Source of the DNA: Actinoplanes xinjiangensis
GTDB taxonomy: Bacteria > Actinomycetota > Actinomycetes > Mycobacteriales > Micromonosporaceae
NCBI RefSeq assembly: GCF_003148685.1
Contig: NZ_QGGR01000015.1
Span: 202,026 to 266,025, forward strand
DNA: 64,000 nucleotides
Direction: 5' to 3'
Shown: piece by piece, positions 34,513 to 45,621 of the stretch
Layout of the letters: each line of letters begins with the position of its first letter
Numbering within the stretch: the first letter of the stretch is position 1
The notes under the pieces: model-generated
What the model saw: only the letters and a program-made list of their open reading frames with translations
What the model was told of the DNA's origin: nothing
Databases searched by the model: none
Program-made: the position numbers and the translations under genes

Positions 34513-35760
34513 TCAGCTGGTGAAACGGGCGATGACGGTGGAACCGCCGACGACCCGCTCGCCGACCGACACCAGGGACTCCGCGCGATCGGCGGGCAGG
34601 TAGACGTCGGTCCGCGAGCCGAACCGGATGAGCCCGTAGCGCTCGCCCTTGGCCAGGAGCGTGCCGACCGGTGCCCGCTGCACGATGCGGCGGGCGATCA
34701 GACCGGTCCGCTGCGCGATCGCGACCGTGCCGTGCTCGGTGTCGAGCACGGTGTAGGCCGCCACGTTGTGCTCGGCCGCGGCGGTGGCCGCGTTGGCGTA
34801 GCCGCCCTCCTCGACGAAGTAGTCGGCGACCCGGCCGGCCACCGGCGCCCGGTTGACATGCACGTCGAAGACCGAGAGGAAGACCGCGATCCGCAGGAAC
34901 TCGTCCGGACCGAAGCGCTCGTCACGCATCCGCTCGACCGACAGGACCTTGCCGTCGGCCGCCGAGGCCACCGCCGTCGGGTCGCCGGGGACGTCCCGCT
35001 CCGGGTCGCGGAAGAACGCCGCCACCGGGGCCGCCAGCAGCGCCGGCACCAGCCAGAGTTTCGACTGCGGACGGGCACGGCGGGCCAGCGCGGCCAGGCC
35101 GAGCGTGATGCCGGCCGCGGCGACGCCGTTGGAGTCGATGTGCATCGTGCGGGTCAGCGGCACGCTGGACGTCCGGAACGCGGGGGCCAGGGTCGCCGCG
35201 GTGGAGACCTCGGCCGGGCTGAACCGCAGCTTGTGCACGCGCAGCGGCGGCTGGTTGCGGACCACCAGGTCGGAGCCGACACCGAAGAGGGCGCCCTGCC
35301 GGAACAGCTCGGCGGCGGCCCCCTGAGTACGGCCGGGACCGGCCGGCGCGGCCAGTGACAGGACGGCACCGTCGGCGAGGTACTTACCAAGGCGGTCGAT
35401 CAGGGCGCGGGTCTCCTCGGCGGTGCCGGTCAGCGGCTCACCGACGATCACCACGTCGGAGGGCTGGGCCTCGTCGAGGGACTCCACGACTTTCACCCGG
35501 TCGGCGACCCAGCTGCCGAGGCCGGTGATGTGGCCACGGAGCAGGTCGGTGCTGCTGTTGACGCCGGGGACGAGGGTGAGGGTGTCGCCCGGGAGCAGCG
35601 CCTCGACGGCTGCGGCCACCACGGCCGAGGCATGGTCGGCGCCGACCAGCAGTGCGGACGTGGCCGCGTTCTGCCGGGCGAACTCGGCGGTCAGGGTGCG
35701 GGCGGCCCGGTCACCCACGCCGGGGACGGGCGCCACGGAAACAGTCGGAAACGCGGTCAT
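34513..35760 (-). CDS. psd: Phosphatidylserine decarboxylase with N-terminal extra domain
   Basis: 415 residues from ATG 35760, 6 bases after TATGCT (leaderless). The C-terminal half is Psd: AFFRDPER at about 248-255, FLSVFDVHVNRAP with the active His at about 301, and the self-cleavage site GGST near the end (Gly406-Ser407), which yields the pyruvoyl group. The alpha chain after cleavage would be only 9 residues. Residues 1-205 form an extra domain with Rossmann-like stretches (LTLVPGVNSS, DVVIVGEPL) resembling a methyltransferase-like fold; PSD enzymes of the short bacterial type lack it. It pairs with pssA to make phosphatidylethanolamine. Confidence 0.88.
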   Translation of the reverse strand: MTAFPTVSVAPVPGVGDRAARTLTAEFARQNAATSALLVGADHASAVVAAAVEALLPGDTLTLVPGVNSSTDLLRGHITGLGSWVADRVKVVESLDEAQPSDVVIVGEPLTGTAEETRALIDRLGKYLADGAVLSLAAPAGPGRTQGAAAELFRQGALFGVGSDLVVRNQPPLRVHKLRFSPAEVSTAATLAPAFRTSSVPLTRTMHIDSNGVAAAGITLGLAALARRARPQSKLWLVPALLAAPVAAFFRDPERDVPGDPTAVASAADGKVLSVERMRDERFGPDEFLRIAVFLSVFDVHVNRAPVAGRVADYFVEEGGYANAATAAAEHNVAAYTVLDTEHGTVAIAQRTGLIARRIVQRAPVGTLLAKGERYGLIRFGSRTDVYLPADRAESLVSVGERVVGGSTVIARFTS

Positions 35761-35766
35761 CACGCG

Positions 35767-35772
35767 AGCATA
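35767..35772 (-). promoter_or_regulatory. -10 hexamer of psd (leaderless)
   Basis: On the minus strand TATGCT is followed by 6 bases and then the psd ATG. Confidence 0.6.
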
Positions 35773-35819
35773 TTGCCCCGCCCACGGATGGTCGTCCCGT
35801 GGGCGGGGTCGCGGGCGTC

Positions 35820-36164
35820 TCAATCCTGGCGGGGACGCTCGGTGGACTCCTGATCGCGGGCGAACTTGTCGGCCGGATCGTCGAGCAGCTCCCGCACGAT
35901 CGAGGCGTGCATCTCGGGTGGCAGATCGCCGGGCGTCTCGACCGTCGCGGCGGCCGGGACCGGGGCCGGAGGCACCTCGCGGCGCCCCGAGCGGATCGCC
36001 CCGAGCAGGCCGACCACCCCGAAGAAGATGAGCCCGCCCGCCACGATCCAGCCGACCGCCGGCAACTCCAGGTCGATCACCTGGGAGGCCGCCCACCAGA
36101 GCGGGATCATCAGGAAGATCAGGCCGAAGGTCAGCGACACCCCGTCCATCCGGTGCGCCTTCAT
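35820..36164 (-). CDS. Small membrane protein, unknown function
   Basis: 114 residues starting MKAHRMDGVSLTFG at 36164. Two hydrophobic segments (about 9-27 and 34-56) are followed by a Pro/Ala-rich and then acidic cytoplasmic tail. The ATG overlaps the stop of the PspC gene upstream by four bases, so the two are co-translated and probably act together at the membrane. No known domain is recognised. Confidence 0.75.
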   Translation of the reverse strand: MKAHRMDGVSLTFGLIFLMIPLWWAASQVIDLELPAVGWIVAGGLIFFGVVGLLGAIRSGRREVPPAPVPAAATVETPGDLPPEMHASIVRELLDDPADKFARDQESTERPRQD

Positions 36165-37519
36165 CGGATCACCTCCACGTTGCCCGCCTCGAGACGGATG
36201 TCCAGGTTGAGCGTGCCACCGCCGGCGCCGTCCCGGCCCAGGTCGGTGGCCTGCCGGTACGAACTGTCGGCGAACTCCTCGGTGAAGAGGACGAGACGGC
36301 CACCCTCCACCCCGGCCTCGACCGTGGCGTCGACCTTCTCCGGCAGCAGCACCTTGAGCTGGCCGAGCTTCATGTCGATCGAGGTGCTCTGGGTCTGCCC
36401 GGCGAAGTCGACCTGGCGCAGGTCCAGGGTGACGTTGCCGGCGTTGAACTCGTAGGTGTCGGCGACCCCGGCCAGGGTGGTCGGCCGGTAGATGCTCGGC
36501 GTCCACTCGCGGCCGAACCGCTCCAGCCCGGACGACACCCCCAGGGCGAAGCTGAGCACCAGGGCGAGCGCGATCAGTCCGCGGGCCCGGCCGAACCAGG
36601 CGCCGACGAGCAGCCCGAGCGCGGTGGTGGCCAGGGCGGCCGCGAAGTAGGCCGAGATGTCCACGTCCACGCCGCCCATGTCCAGCACGCCGATCAGGCC
36701 GGTCACCATGACGACGGCGAAGAAGGTCAGCCGGCCGAGGATCGACCGCTCCTTCGGCGGTTTGGGCGGCTTGGGCGGGGCCGGCGGCGCGGGCGGCGGC
36801 GGTGTCGGCCCGGCGAACGGGCCGTGCGGCGCGAACGGCGGCCGGAAACCTCCGGCCGGCGGGGCCGGCGGCGGTGGCGGGGTGTAGGCCGGCGGCGTGA
36901 TCAGCGGTTCATCGGCCGGTGCGGCCGTGGGCGCCGCCACGAACGCCACCGTCGGCTCCTCGGCACCCGGCGGCGGCGCGGCCGGCGCCGGGCCGGGTGA
37001 CGCGGTGGCCGGAAACGAGGGTGCGCCGCTCCTCTTGATCAGCAGGAACGCGCCGAGGATCACCGCGGCGGCGAGCGTGCCGGCACGGGCGCCGCTGTTG
37101 ACGATGAAGGCGAACGTGAGGAACGCGGCTCCGCCGAGCAGCACCACCGAGAGCGGCTGCATGCCGGACCGGCCCTTGCCGAGCAGCGACTCGACCGGTG
37201 AGGCGGTGTCGCCCTCGGACGGCATGATCAGCCAGCCGATCAGGTAGAGCAGGACGCCGCTGCCGCCGAGGACGGCCAGGACGGCGAGCAGGACGCGCCA
37301 CAGCACCGGGTCGGTGTTGGTCGCCCGGGCCACGGCGCCGCAGACCCCGGCCACGTATCGCCCCTGCCGGGGGCGGACCAGTTGCTGACGGGACCACGCG
37401 GCGGACGCCGCGGATACCCAGGGAGGCATGTGGGAGCCGGGCGGGAAGCCTCCGCCGGGCCGGCCGGAAGGCGCCTGGTCGTCCTTCGTGGGACCGGCAC
37501 CGGGGGGTTCGTCGTTCAT
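36161..37519 (-). CDS. PspC-domain envelope-stress membrane protein
   Basis: 452 residues from ATG 37519. The PspC domain lies at about 50-105 (GRYVAGVCGAVARATNTDP followed by YLIGWLIMP). More membrane helices follow, then a long Pro-rich stretch at about 220-280 (TPPPPPAPPAGG, PPAPPKPPKPPK), two to three further helices, and a C-terminal repetitive beta region (about 340-452: NVTLDLRQVDF, KLGQLKVLLPEKVD) like the DUF4097 adhesin-type domain. It is divergent from a PspC-type sensor kinase, a common actinobacterial layout for envelope-stress sensing. Confidence 0.85.
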   Translation of the reverse strand: MNDEPPGAGPTKDDQAPSGRPGGGFPPGSHMPPWVSAASAAWSRQQLVRPRQGRYVAGVCGAVARATNTDPVLWRVLLAVLAVLGGSGVLLYLIGWLIMPSEGDTASPVESLLGKGRSGMQPLSVVLLGGAAFLTFAFIVNSGARAGTLAAAVILGAFLLIKRSGAPSFPATASPGPAPAAPPPGAEEPTVAFVAAPTAAPADEPLITPPAYTPPPPPAPPAGGFRPPFAPHGPFAGPTPPPPAPPAPPKPPKPPKERSILGRLTFFAVVMVTGLIGVLDMGGVDVDISAYFAAALATTALGLLVGAWFGRARGLIALALVLSFALGVSSGLERFGREWTPSIYRPTTLAGVADTYEFNAGNVTLDLRQVDFAGQTQSTSIDMKLGQLKVLLPEKVDATVEAGVEGGRLVLFTEEFADSSYRQATDLGRDGAGGGTLNLDIRLEAGNVEVIR

Positions 37520-37651
37520 GCTCTCGATCCTGCTCGCCCGCCCACCCCAGTCGCTTCCGGAGCCGACCCTGAGGCCACCCTGAGATATCCGGCCCGAGGA
37601 CCGGGGATGTTCCCCGTGGCCGGGTCTTGCGCCACGTGTGACGATCAGAGG

Positions 37652-38911
37652 GTGAGTACCGCTGCCGCACCACCGCCGCGCCGGCTGTACCGGCCGCGCG
37701 ACCAGCGCATCGTCGCCGGGGTCGCCGCCGGCCTGGCGCGCCACCTCGGCTTGCCGGTGCTGGCCGTCCGCATCACGCTCGTCGTCCTGCTCGGTTTCAA
37801 CGCCCTCGGCCTGCTGCTCTACGCCGCCTACTGGGCGGTCCTGCCGCAGGAGGCGCGGGGCGACGAGGAGCCGCCCCGCCGTGACCTGGGCGCCCTGATG
37901 CCGTTCGCGGCCATCGGCATGGGCGTGGTCCTGTTGCAGGCCCAGCTCTTCGAGGACCAGGTGGCCACCACCGCCGGCTGGATGATCGCGGTGATCGCGG
38001 TCGGCGCCGGGGTGATCTGGCACCAGTCGGATCCGAGCCGCCGCGACGCGCAGTCGGAGAATCTCGCGTCCACCCCCTGGTTCACGGCGATGGTGTCGGA
38101 GGGTGACCGGCGCTCGTTCGTCTTCCGTTTCATCGGCGGCGGCATCCTGGTCGCCGTCGGGATCATCGGCGTGGTCGCGGTCTACTCGCCGACCGATTCC
38201 TTCTCGGCCGTCTTCAACGGCGTGATCTTCGCCTTCGTCGGTCTGCTCGGGGTCGGCGTCGTGGTCGCCCCGCTGGTCTGGCGCACGTTCGGCCAGCTGC
38301 GGGCCGAGCGCGAGGGCCGCATCCGGGAGCAGGAGCGGGCCGAGCTGGCTGCCATGATCCACGACCAGGTGCTGCACACGCTCGCCCTGATCCAGCGCAA
38401 CTCCACCGACATCAAGGAGGTGCAGCGCCTGGCCCGCGGGCAGGAGCGCAGCCTCCGCAACTGGCTCTACCGGCCGACCGCGTCGCCGACCGAGCGGTTC
38501 GCCGCCGCACTGGAGCAGGCCGCGGCCGAGGTGGAGGACACCTACGCGATCACCGTGGAGACCGTCGTGGTCGGCGACACCCAGTGCGACGACCGGGTGG
38601 CGGCGCTGGTCGCGGCGGGCCGTGAGGCGCTCGTCAACGCGGCCCGGCACGCGGGCGTGCAGACGGTTTCGCTCTACGCCGAGGTGGAGGAGGATGAGTT
38701 GAGCGTATTCATCCGGGACCGCGGCGCCGGCTTCGATGTCAGCGGCGTGGCGGACACCCGTCACGGGGTGCGGGGGTCGATCATCGGGCGCATGCAGCGC
38801 CACGGTGGGCGGGCCGAGATCCGCAGCAGTCCCGGGGACGGTACGGAGGTGCGGCTCATGCTTCCCGTGTCGCGGGAGAGTGTGACCGCTGGTAAGGAGT
38901 CTGTGCGATGA
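37652..38911 (+). CDS. Sensor histidine kinase with N-terminal PspC domain
   Basis: 419 residues from GTG 37652. The PspC domain occupies about 13-65 (RPRDQRIVAGVAAGLARHLG). About five membrane segments run to residue 207. The HisKA_3-type dimerisation helix carries the phospho-acceptor His at about 237 (AAMIHDQVLHTLALIQ). The ATPase domain has the N-box GREALVNAARHAG and the G-boxes DRGAGFD and GDGTEVRL. It phosphorylates the response regulator, whose ATG overlaps its stop by four bases. The arrangement resembles LiaS/DesK-type membrane stress kinases. Confidence 0.92.
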   Translation: MSTAAAPPPRRLYRPRDQRIVAGVAAGLARHLGLPVLAVRITLVVLLGFNALGLLLYAAYWAVLPQEARGDEEPPRRDLGALMPFAAIGMGVVLLQAQLFEDQVATTAGWMIAVIAVGAGVIWHQSDPSRRDAQSENLASTPWFTAMVSEGDRRSFVFRFIGGGILVAVGIIGVVAVYSPTDSFSAVFNGVIFAFVGLLGVGVVVAPLVWRTFGQLRAEREGRIREQERAELAAMIHDQVLHTLALIQRNSTDIKEVQRLARGQERSLRNWLYRPTASPTERFAAALEQAAAEVEDTYAITVETVVVGDTQCDDRVAALVAAGREALVNAARHAGVQTVSLYAEVEEDELSVFIRDRGAGFDVSGVADTRHGVRGSIIGRMQRHGGRAEIRSSPGDGTEVRLMLPVSRESVTAGKESVR

Positions 38912-39576
38912 CCGAGCCCCTGATCGAGCCGCAAGCCCGTCGGCTCAACGTGTTCCTGGTCGACGACCATGCGATGTTCCGCGCCGGGGTGCGCGCCGAG
39001 CTGGGCGCCCACGTCGACGTGGTGGGCGAGGCGAGCACGGTGAGCGAGGCGATCAGCCGGATCGCCGCGGTCCAGCCGGACGTGGTCCTGCTCGACGTGC
39101 ACATGCCCGACGGCGGTGGCCGGGCGGTGCTGGAGTCGGTGCGCCGTTCCCACCCGCAGGTCCGCTTCCTCGCCCTCTCGGTGTCCGACGCCGCGGAGGA
39201 TGTGATCGGTCTCATCCGGGCCGGCGCGCGGGGCTATGTGACCAAGACGATCTCCCCGGACGAGCTGGCTGCGGCGGTGCGCCGGGTGGCCGACGGCGAC
39301 GCGGTGTTCAGTCCGCGGCTGGCCGGGTTCGTGCTGGACGCGTTCGCCTCCCGGCCCGACGTGCCGGTCGCCGACCCCGAGTTGGACCAGCTCACCAACC
39401 GCGAGCGGGAGGTTCTGCGGCTGCTCGCGCGGGGGTATGCGTACAAGGAGATCGCCAAGGAGCTTTTCATCTCCATCAAGACCGTCGAGACACACGTTTC
39501 GAACGTTCTGCGTAAATTGCAGATGAGTAACCGTTACGAACTGTCACGATGGGCAGCCGATCGGCGTCTGGTCTGA
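38908..39576 (+). CDS. NarL/LuxR-family response regulator
   Basis: 222 residues. Receiver domain 12-130 with the acidic pair Asp19-Asp20, phosphorylation site Asp63 (VLLDVHMP) and Lys113 (YVTKTISP). The LuxR helix-turn-helix is at about 155-215 (LTNREREVLRLLARG, YKEIAKELFISIKTVETHVSNVLRKL). It is the partner of the adjacent PspC kinase and probably controls the divergent PspC genes. Confidence 0.95.
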   Translation: MTEPLIEPQARRLNVFLVDDHAMFRAGVRAELGAHVDVVGEASTVSEAISRIAAVQPDVVLLDVHMPDGGGRAVLESVRRSHPQVRFLALSVSDAAEDVIGLIRAGARGYVTKTISPDELAAAVRRVADGDAVFSPRLAGFVLDAFASRPDVPVADPELDQLTNREREVLRLLARGYAYKEIAKELFISIKTVETHVSNVLRKLQMSNRYELSRWAADRRLV

Positions 39577-39819
39577 CCCTTCCGGGCAGGTTTCTTGAGG
39601 GTTTTTCAGATAGGCTGCGCTCCGTGCTGCGCCGGAAGCCGCATGGAGTTGTCCCAGTTCAGGACGGGTAAACCCGCCTAAACGGTCGCTCATGAGACTT
39701 TCTGCGGACGTAGCCGCCTAATATCGGCTTGGTAACGGCGCTCCGGGTTTTGATGCCTCTGTGTCACAGTGGCTGCTACTCACACACCCCTCGTGAGCGC
39801 CCCTGAAGGAGGCTCTCCC

Positions 39820-41454
39820 ATGCTTGGGAAACGCCCGTGGAAGATGGCGGCCGTAGCGGCCGCCATCTCCTTGTTGGTCGCCGGTTGTGGCAGTGGTGAT
39901 TCGGAAGACCCGACGGCCACCGCCAACACGGTCGTGATCGGCATCAACGAGCCGCAACACCTTCTCCCCACCAACGCCACCGACAGCAGCAGCGCGCAGG
40001 TCCTCAACTCCCTCTTCTACCCGCTGGTCAGCTTCGACGCGGAGAAGAAGCCGGTCGAGGTCGCCGCCGAGAAGATCTCGGCGTCGAAGAACAACCGGTT
40101 GTGGACCATCAAGCTCAAGCCGGGCTACACCTTCCACAACGGCGAGCCGGTCACCGCGCAGAACTACATCGACGCGTGGAACTACGGCGCCTACAAGCCC
40201 AACGCCCAGGGTGGTGGCTACTTCTTCGAGCGGATCGCCGGATACGCCGACCTGAACCCGCTCGACCCCGACGGTGCCGGCCCGGAGAAGGCGCCGGAGC
40301 CGGCGACCAACAAGATGTCCGGGCTGAAGAAGATCGACGACCTGACCTTCACGGTGACGCTCTCCGCCCCGTTCGCCAGCTTCAAGTCGGTGATCGCCTA
40401 CTCGGTGTTCTACCCGCTGCCCAAGGCGGCGTTCTCCTCCGACGGCGTGATCGCCAAGGGGTTCGAGGACAAGCTGATCGGTAACGGCCCCTTCAAGATG
40501 AAGGGCAGCTGGGAGCACGACGACAAGATCGTCGTGGAGAAGTACAGCGACTTCAAGGGCGTGGTCCCGAAGATCGACGGCGTGACCTGGAAGATCTACG
40601 GGGACCAGATGGCCGCGTACGCCGACCTGGTCAGCAACAACCTCGACGTGCAGACCGCGATCCCGACGGACGCGCTGGCCAACGCTCCGGCCGACCTCGG
40701 TGAGCGGTTCCTGAAGAGCGAGAACTCGGTCTTCGAGTTCATCGGCTTCCCGACCTTCCTCCCCCAGTACAAGAACGCGAACGTCCGCAAGGCGATCTCG
40801 ATGGCGATCAACCGGGAGGAGATCGCCTCCCAGATCTTCCTGGGCTCCCGCACGGCGGCGAAGGCGTTCGTCTCCCCGGTGGTGAGCGGCTTCCGCGAGA
40901 ACAGCTGCGGCGATGCGTGCAACTACAACCCGACGAAGGCGCGTGATCTGTACCGGGAGAACGGCGGCCCGGACGAAATCAAGATCACCTACAACGTCGA
41001 CGGTGGTCACAAGTCCTGGGTCGACGCCACCTGCAACCAGATCCGTGCGTCGCTGCAGGTCAAGTGCATCGGCGAGCAGGAGCCGAAGTTCGCGGTCATG
41101 CAGGACAAACTCCAGAACAAGCAGGACATCGGCCTGATCCGTCTCGGCTGGATCATGGACTACCCGCTGATGGAGAACTACCTCAACCCGCTGTACGGCA
41201 CCAACGGCGGCTCGAACTACTACGGCTGGTCGAGCACCGCCTTCGACACGCTGGTGAAGCAGGGTTCGGAGGCGTCCTCGCCGGAGGCGTCGATCAAGAA
41301 GTGGCAGGCCGCGGAGGACATCCTCGCCGACGAGATGCCGGTCATCCCGCTGCGGTACGGCCAGAACGTCTTCGGCTACTCCGAGCGGGTGGCGAACGTC
41401 GAGATGGACCTGTTCAGCAAGGTGAACCTGTACGAGATCGAAACAGTCGTCTGA
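39820..41454 (+). CDS. dppA: Peptide ABC transporter substrate-binding lipoprotein
   Basis: 544 residues. ATG 39820 is fixed by GAAGGAGG 7 bases upstream. The lipobox SLLVAGC marks lipid attachment at about residue 21. The family 5 solute-binding fold is clear: INEPQHLLPTNATDSSS, LWTIKLKPGYTFHNGEPVTA, GNGPFKMKGSWEHDDKIVVEKY, NVRKAISMAINREEIA. Two Cys pairs (NSCGDACN and TCNQ-VKC) probably form disulfides, as in oligopeptide binders. It is the first gene of a five-gene dpp/opp operon; precise peptide specificity is not predictable. Confidence 0.93.
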   Translation: MLGKRPWKMAAVAAAISLLVAGCGSGDSEDPTATANTVVIGINEPQHLLPTNATDSSSAQVLNSLFYPLVSFDAEKKPVEVAAEKISASKNNRLWTIKLKPGYTFHNGEPVTAQNYIDAWNYGAYKPNAQGGGYFFERIAGYADLNPLDPDGAGPEKAPEPATNKMSGLKKIDDLTFTVTLSAPFASFKSVIAYSVFYPLPKAAFSSDGVIAKGFEDKLIGNGPFKMKGSWEHDDKIVVEKYSDFKGVVPKIDGVTWKIYGDQMAAYADLVSNNLDVQTAIPTDALANAPADLGERFLKSENSVFEFIGFPTFLPQYKNANVRKAISMAINREEIASQIFLGSRTAAKAFVSPVVSGFRENSCGDACNYNPTKARDLYRENGGPDEIKITYNVDGGHKSWVDATCNQIRASLQVKCIGEQEPKFAVMQDKLQNKQDIGLIRLGWIMDYPLMENYLNPLYGTNGGSNYYGWSSTAFDTLVKQGSEASSPEASIKKWQAAEDILADEMPVIPLRYGQNVFGYSERVANVEMDLFSKVNLYEIETVV

Positions 41455-41582
41455 TCTGACGCCTTGCACACTGGTGGCGTCACGGAGCGTATGCGACCGT
41501 GACGCCACTACTGTGTGAACCGACCTTTCCCGTCGCCGGCTCACGAGGCCAGCGCTCCTTCGCGGAAGAAGTTCGAATCCGT

Positions 41583-42509
41583 ATGTTCCGCTACATCGTG
41601 CGGCGCCTACTGCAGATGATCCTGACGTTCTTCGGGGCCACCTTCGTGGTATTCGCGCTGATGTTCGCCAACCAGGACGACCCCATCCAGGCGCTGGCGG
41701 GCGAGAAACCAGTAAGTGACTCTCTGCGAGAAGCGCTCACTGAGCGTTACCACTTGGACGAGGGTCTCCTCGGCCAGTACTGGTACTACATGACCAATCT
41801 GCTCACCGGCGATCTCGGTGAGTCGATCTCCGGCCGGGACATCTCCGCACTGCTCGAGAGCTCCTGGCCGGTGACCGTCCAACTGTCGTTCATGGCGCTC
41901 GTGCTCGCGGCCGGGCTGGCCCTCGCCGCCGGTGTCTGGTCGGCCATCCGCCGGGGCGGGATCTTCGACAACGGCGTCCTGGCGTTCACCCTCCTGCTGC
42001 TGGCCCTGCCGATCGTCGTCCTCGCACCGGTCGCCCAGTGGATCTTCGGGATGGAGCTGGGCTGGTTCCCGGCGACCGCGTCCCGCAACGCCTCCTTCTA
42101 CGCGCTGCTGCTGCCGGCCATCGTGCTGGCCACCACGGTGGTGGCCACCCAGCTGCGGGTCACCCGTACCTCAGTGGTGGAGAACCTGCGTGCCGACTAT
42201 GTGCGGACCGCCCGGGCCAAGGGCCTGGCTCCGCGCCGGATCATCTGGGTGCACGTGCTGCGCAACTCGCTGATCCCGTTCATCACCCTGATCGGTGTCG
42301 ATCTGGGCGTGCTGATGTCCGGCGCGCTCGTCACCGAGGAGGTCTTCAACATCCCGGGCGTCGGCTCCAAACTCGCCCAGGGCATCCGCACCGAGGACGG
42401 GCCGATGGTGGTCGGTTTCGTCAGTGTTCTGGTGATCGTCTTCCTGGTCATGAACCTCGTCGTCGATCTGCTCTATGCCGCCCTCGACCCCAGGATCCGC
42501 TATGAGTGA
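41583..42509 (+). CDS. dppB: Peptide ABC transporter permease 1
   Basis: 308 residues from ATG 41583, the usual DppB start MFRYIVRRLLQMI. Six membrane helices; the EAA loop is ADYVRTARAKGLAPRRIIWVHVLRNSL. The large external loop after helix 1 (about 30-110) is normal for DppB/OppB. It overlaps dppC by eight bases. Confidence 0.95.
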   Translation: MFRYIVRRLLQMILTFFGATFVVFALMFANQDDPIQALAGEKPVSDSLREALTERYHLDEGLLGQYWYYMTNLLTGDLGESISGRDISALLESSWPVTVQLSFMALVLAAGLALAAGVWSAIRRGGIFDNGVLAFTLLLLALPIVVLAPVAQWIFGMELGWFPATASRNASFYALLLPAIVLATTVVATQLRVTRTSVVENLRADYVRTARAKGLAPRRIIWVHVLRNSLIPFITLIGVDLGVLMSGALVTEEVFNIPGVGSKLAQGIRTEDGPMVVGFVSVLVIVFLVMNLVVDLLYAALDPRIRYE

Positions 42510-43389
42510 CCCCACCACCGCCATGGTCGACAGCCGGCCGCGCGGCCTCGCCGGCGACGCGTGGAACGATCTGCGCCGTAGCAAGATCTTCTGGACCTCG
42601 TCCGTCCTGGTCTTCCTGATCCTGCTGATGGCGTTCTTCCCGACGCTGTTCACCTCTGCCGACCCCACCGACTGCGCGTTGTCGAGGCAGCACGACGGCC
42701 CGTCCGGCGGGGCGCTGTTCGGGTACGACTTCCAGGGCTGCGACGTGCTCGCCCGTACGGTGCACGGCGCCGGCAACTCGATCCAGGTCGGACTGGTCTC
42801 CACCCTGCTGGCCGGTCTGATCGGCCTGTGCTTCGGCATGGCCGCCGGCTACTTCGGCGGCGCGGTCGACGCCGTCCTGTCCCGCGGCATCGACATCGTG
42901 CTCGGCATCCCGTTCCTGCTCGGCGCGGTGGTCTTCTCCGGCCGGCTCTCCGGCGCCGGTGACGACGGTGTCACCGCGGTGACACTCACGCTCGGCCTGC
43001 TGACCTGGACCTCGGCGGCCCGGGTGATGCGTTCCTCGGTGGTCGCGGCGAAGAATCAGGACTATGTGGCGGCGGCCCGGATGCTCGGCGCCAGCCCGGC
43101 CCGGCTGATGTTCCGGCACATCCTGCCGAACGCGATCGCCCCGTTCATCGTGGTGATGGCCCTGCTGCTGGGTGCCAACATCGCGGCGGAGGCGACGCTG
43201 TCCTACCTCCGGGTGGGGCTGAAGGGCGAGGCGATCAGCTGGGGGCTGCAGATCGCCGACGCCCAGAAACACGCCCGGGCGGCAGCCGCGCCGCTGGTCT
43301 GGCCGTCGGTGTTCCTCGCCGCCACGGTGCTGGCCTTCATCATGCTGGGCGACGCCATCCGCGACGCCTTCGACCCGAAGCTGCGGTGA
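42502..43389 (+). CDS. dppC: Peptide ABC transporter permease 2
   Basis: 295 residues from ATG 42502. An N-terminal cytoplasmic stretch and helix with the DppC-type sequence, then the EAA loop QDYVAAARMLGASPARLMFRHILPN and a C-terminus ending RDAFDPKLR, standard for this family. It pairs with DppB in the membrane channel. A stop-to-start gap of 19 bases leads to the first ATPase. Confidence 0.95.
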   Translation: MSDPTTAMVDSRPRGLAGDAWNDLRRSKIFWTSSVLVFLILLMAFFPTLFTSADPTDCALSRQHDGPSGGALFGYDFQGCDVLARTVHGAGNSIQVGLVSTLLAGLIGLCFGMAAGYFGGAVDAVLSRGIDIVLGIPFLLGAVVFSGRLSGAGDDGVTAVTLTLGLLTWTSAARVMRSSVVAAKNQDYVAAARMLGASPARLMFRHILPNAIAPFIVVMALLLGANIAAEATLSYLRVGLKGEAISWGLQIADAQKHARAAAAPLVWPSVFLAATVLAFIMLGDAIRDAFDPKLR

Positions 43390-43408
43390 CAAAGGTGATG
43401 GTGATCCT

Positions 43409-45404
<1,996 letters not shown>

Positions 45405-45421
45405 GCCTGACCTGCGAGAGT

Positions 45422-45454
45422 TCGGGCCGGGAGATCCGTGATCTCCCGGCCCGA
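45422..45454 (+). terminator. Terminator hairpin after the dpp operon
   Basis: Perfect 14-bp stem TCGGGCCGGGAGAT/ATCTCCCGGCCCGA with a CCGTG loop, 17 bases after the dppF stop, followed by GGCTCTTCC. Confidence 0.85.
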
Positions 45455-45578
45455 GGCTCTTCCTCAACGACTGCGCCGGGAGATCGACTCTACGTTCGGG
45501 GTCAAATGAAAGAGCATAATTTGCTAGACGAAAGCGCTACTTCAGAGACTTTGACTAGTTAGTCCGATATGGCACCGT

Positions 45579-45620
45579 CTGTTTACCGAGATACCTACTC
45601 GAGAGGAAAACGGTAAACAG
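45579..45620. promoter_or_regulatory. 10-bp inverted repeat framing the ribosome site of the Gly-rich gene
   Basis: CTGTTTACCG (45579-45588) and CGGTAAACAG (45611-45620) are perfect reverse complements. The 22-base interval contains GAGAGGAAAA, the ribosome site, and the right arm ends one base before ATG 45622. It could be a regulator binding site or an mRNA hairpin that presents or hides the ribosome site. The surrounding 130 bases are unusually AT-rich for this window. Confidence 0.75.
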
Positions 45621-45621
45621 C

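Noticed and set aside
39718..41544. Minus-strand 608-codon frame opposite dppA
   Set aside because: Shadow of the substrate-binding gene, whose signal peptide, lipobox and ribosome site are all correct on the plus strand.
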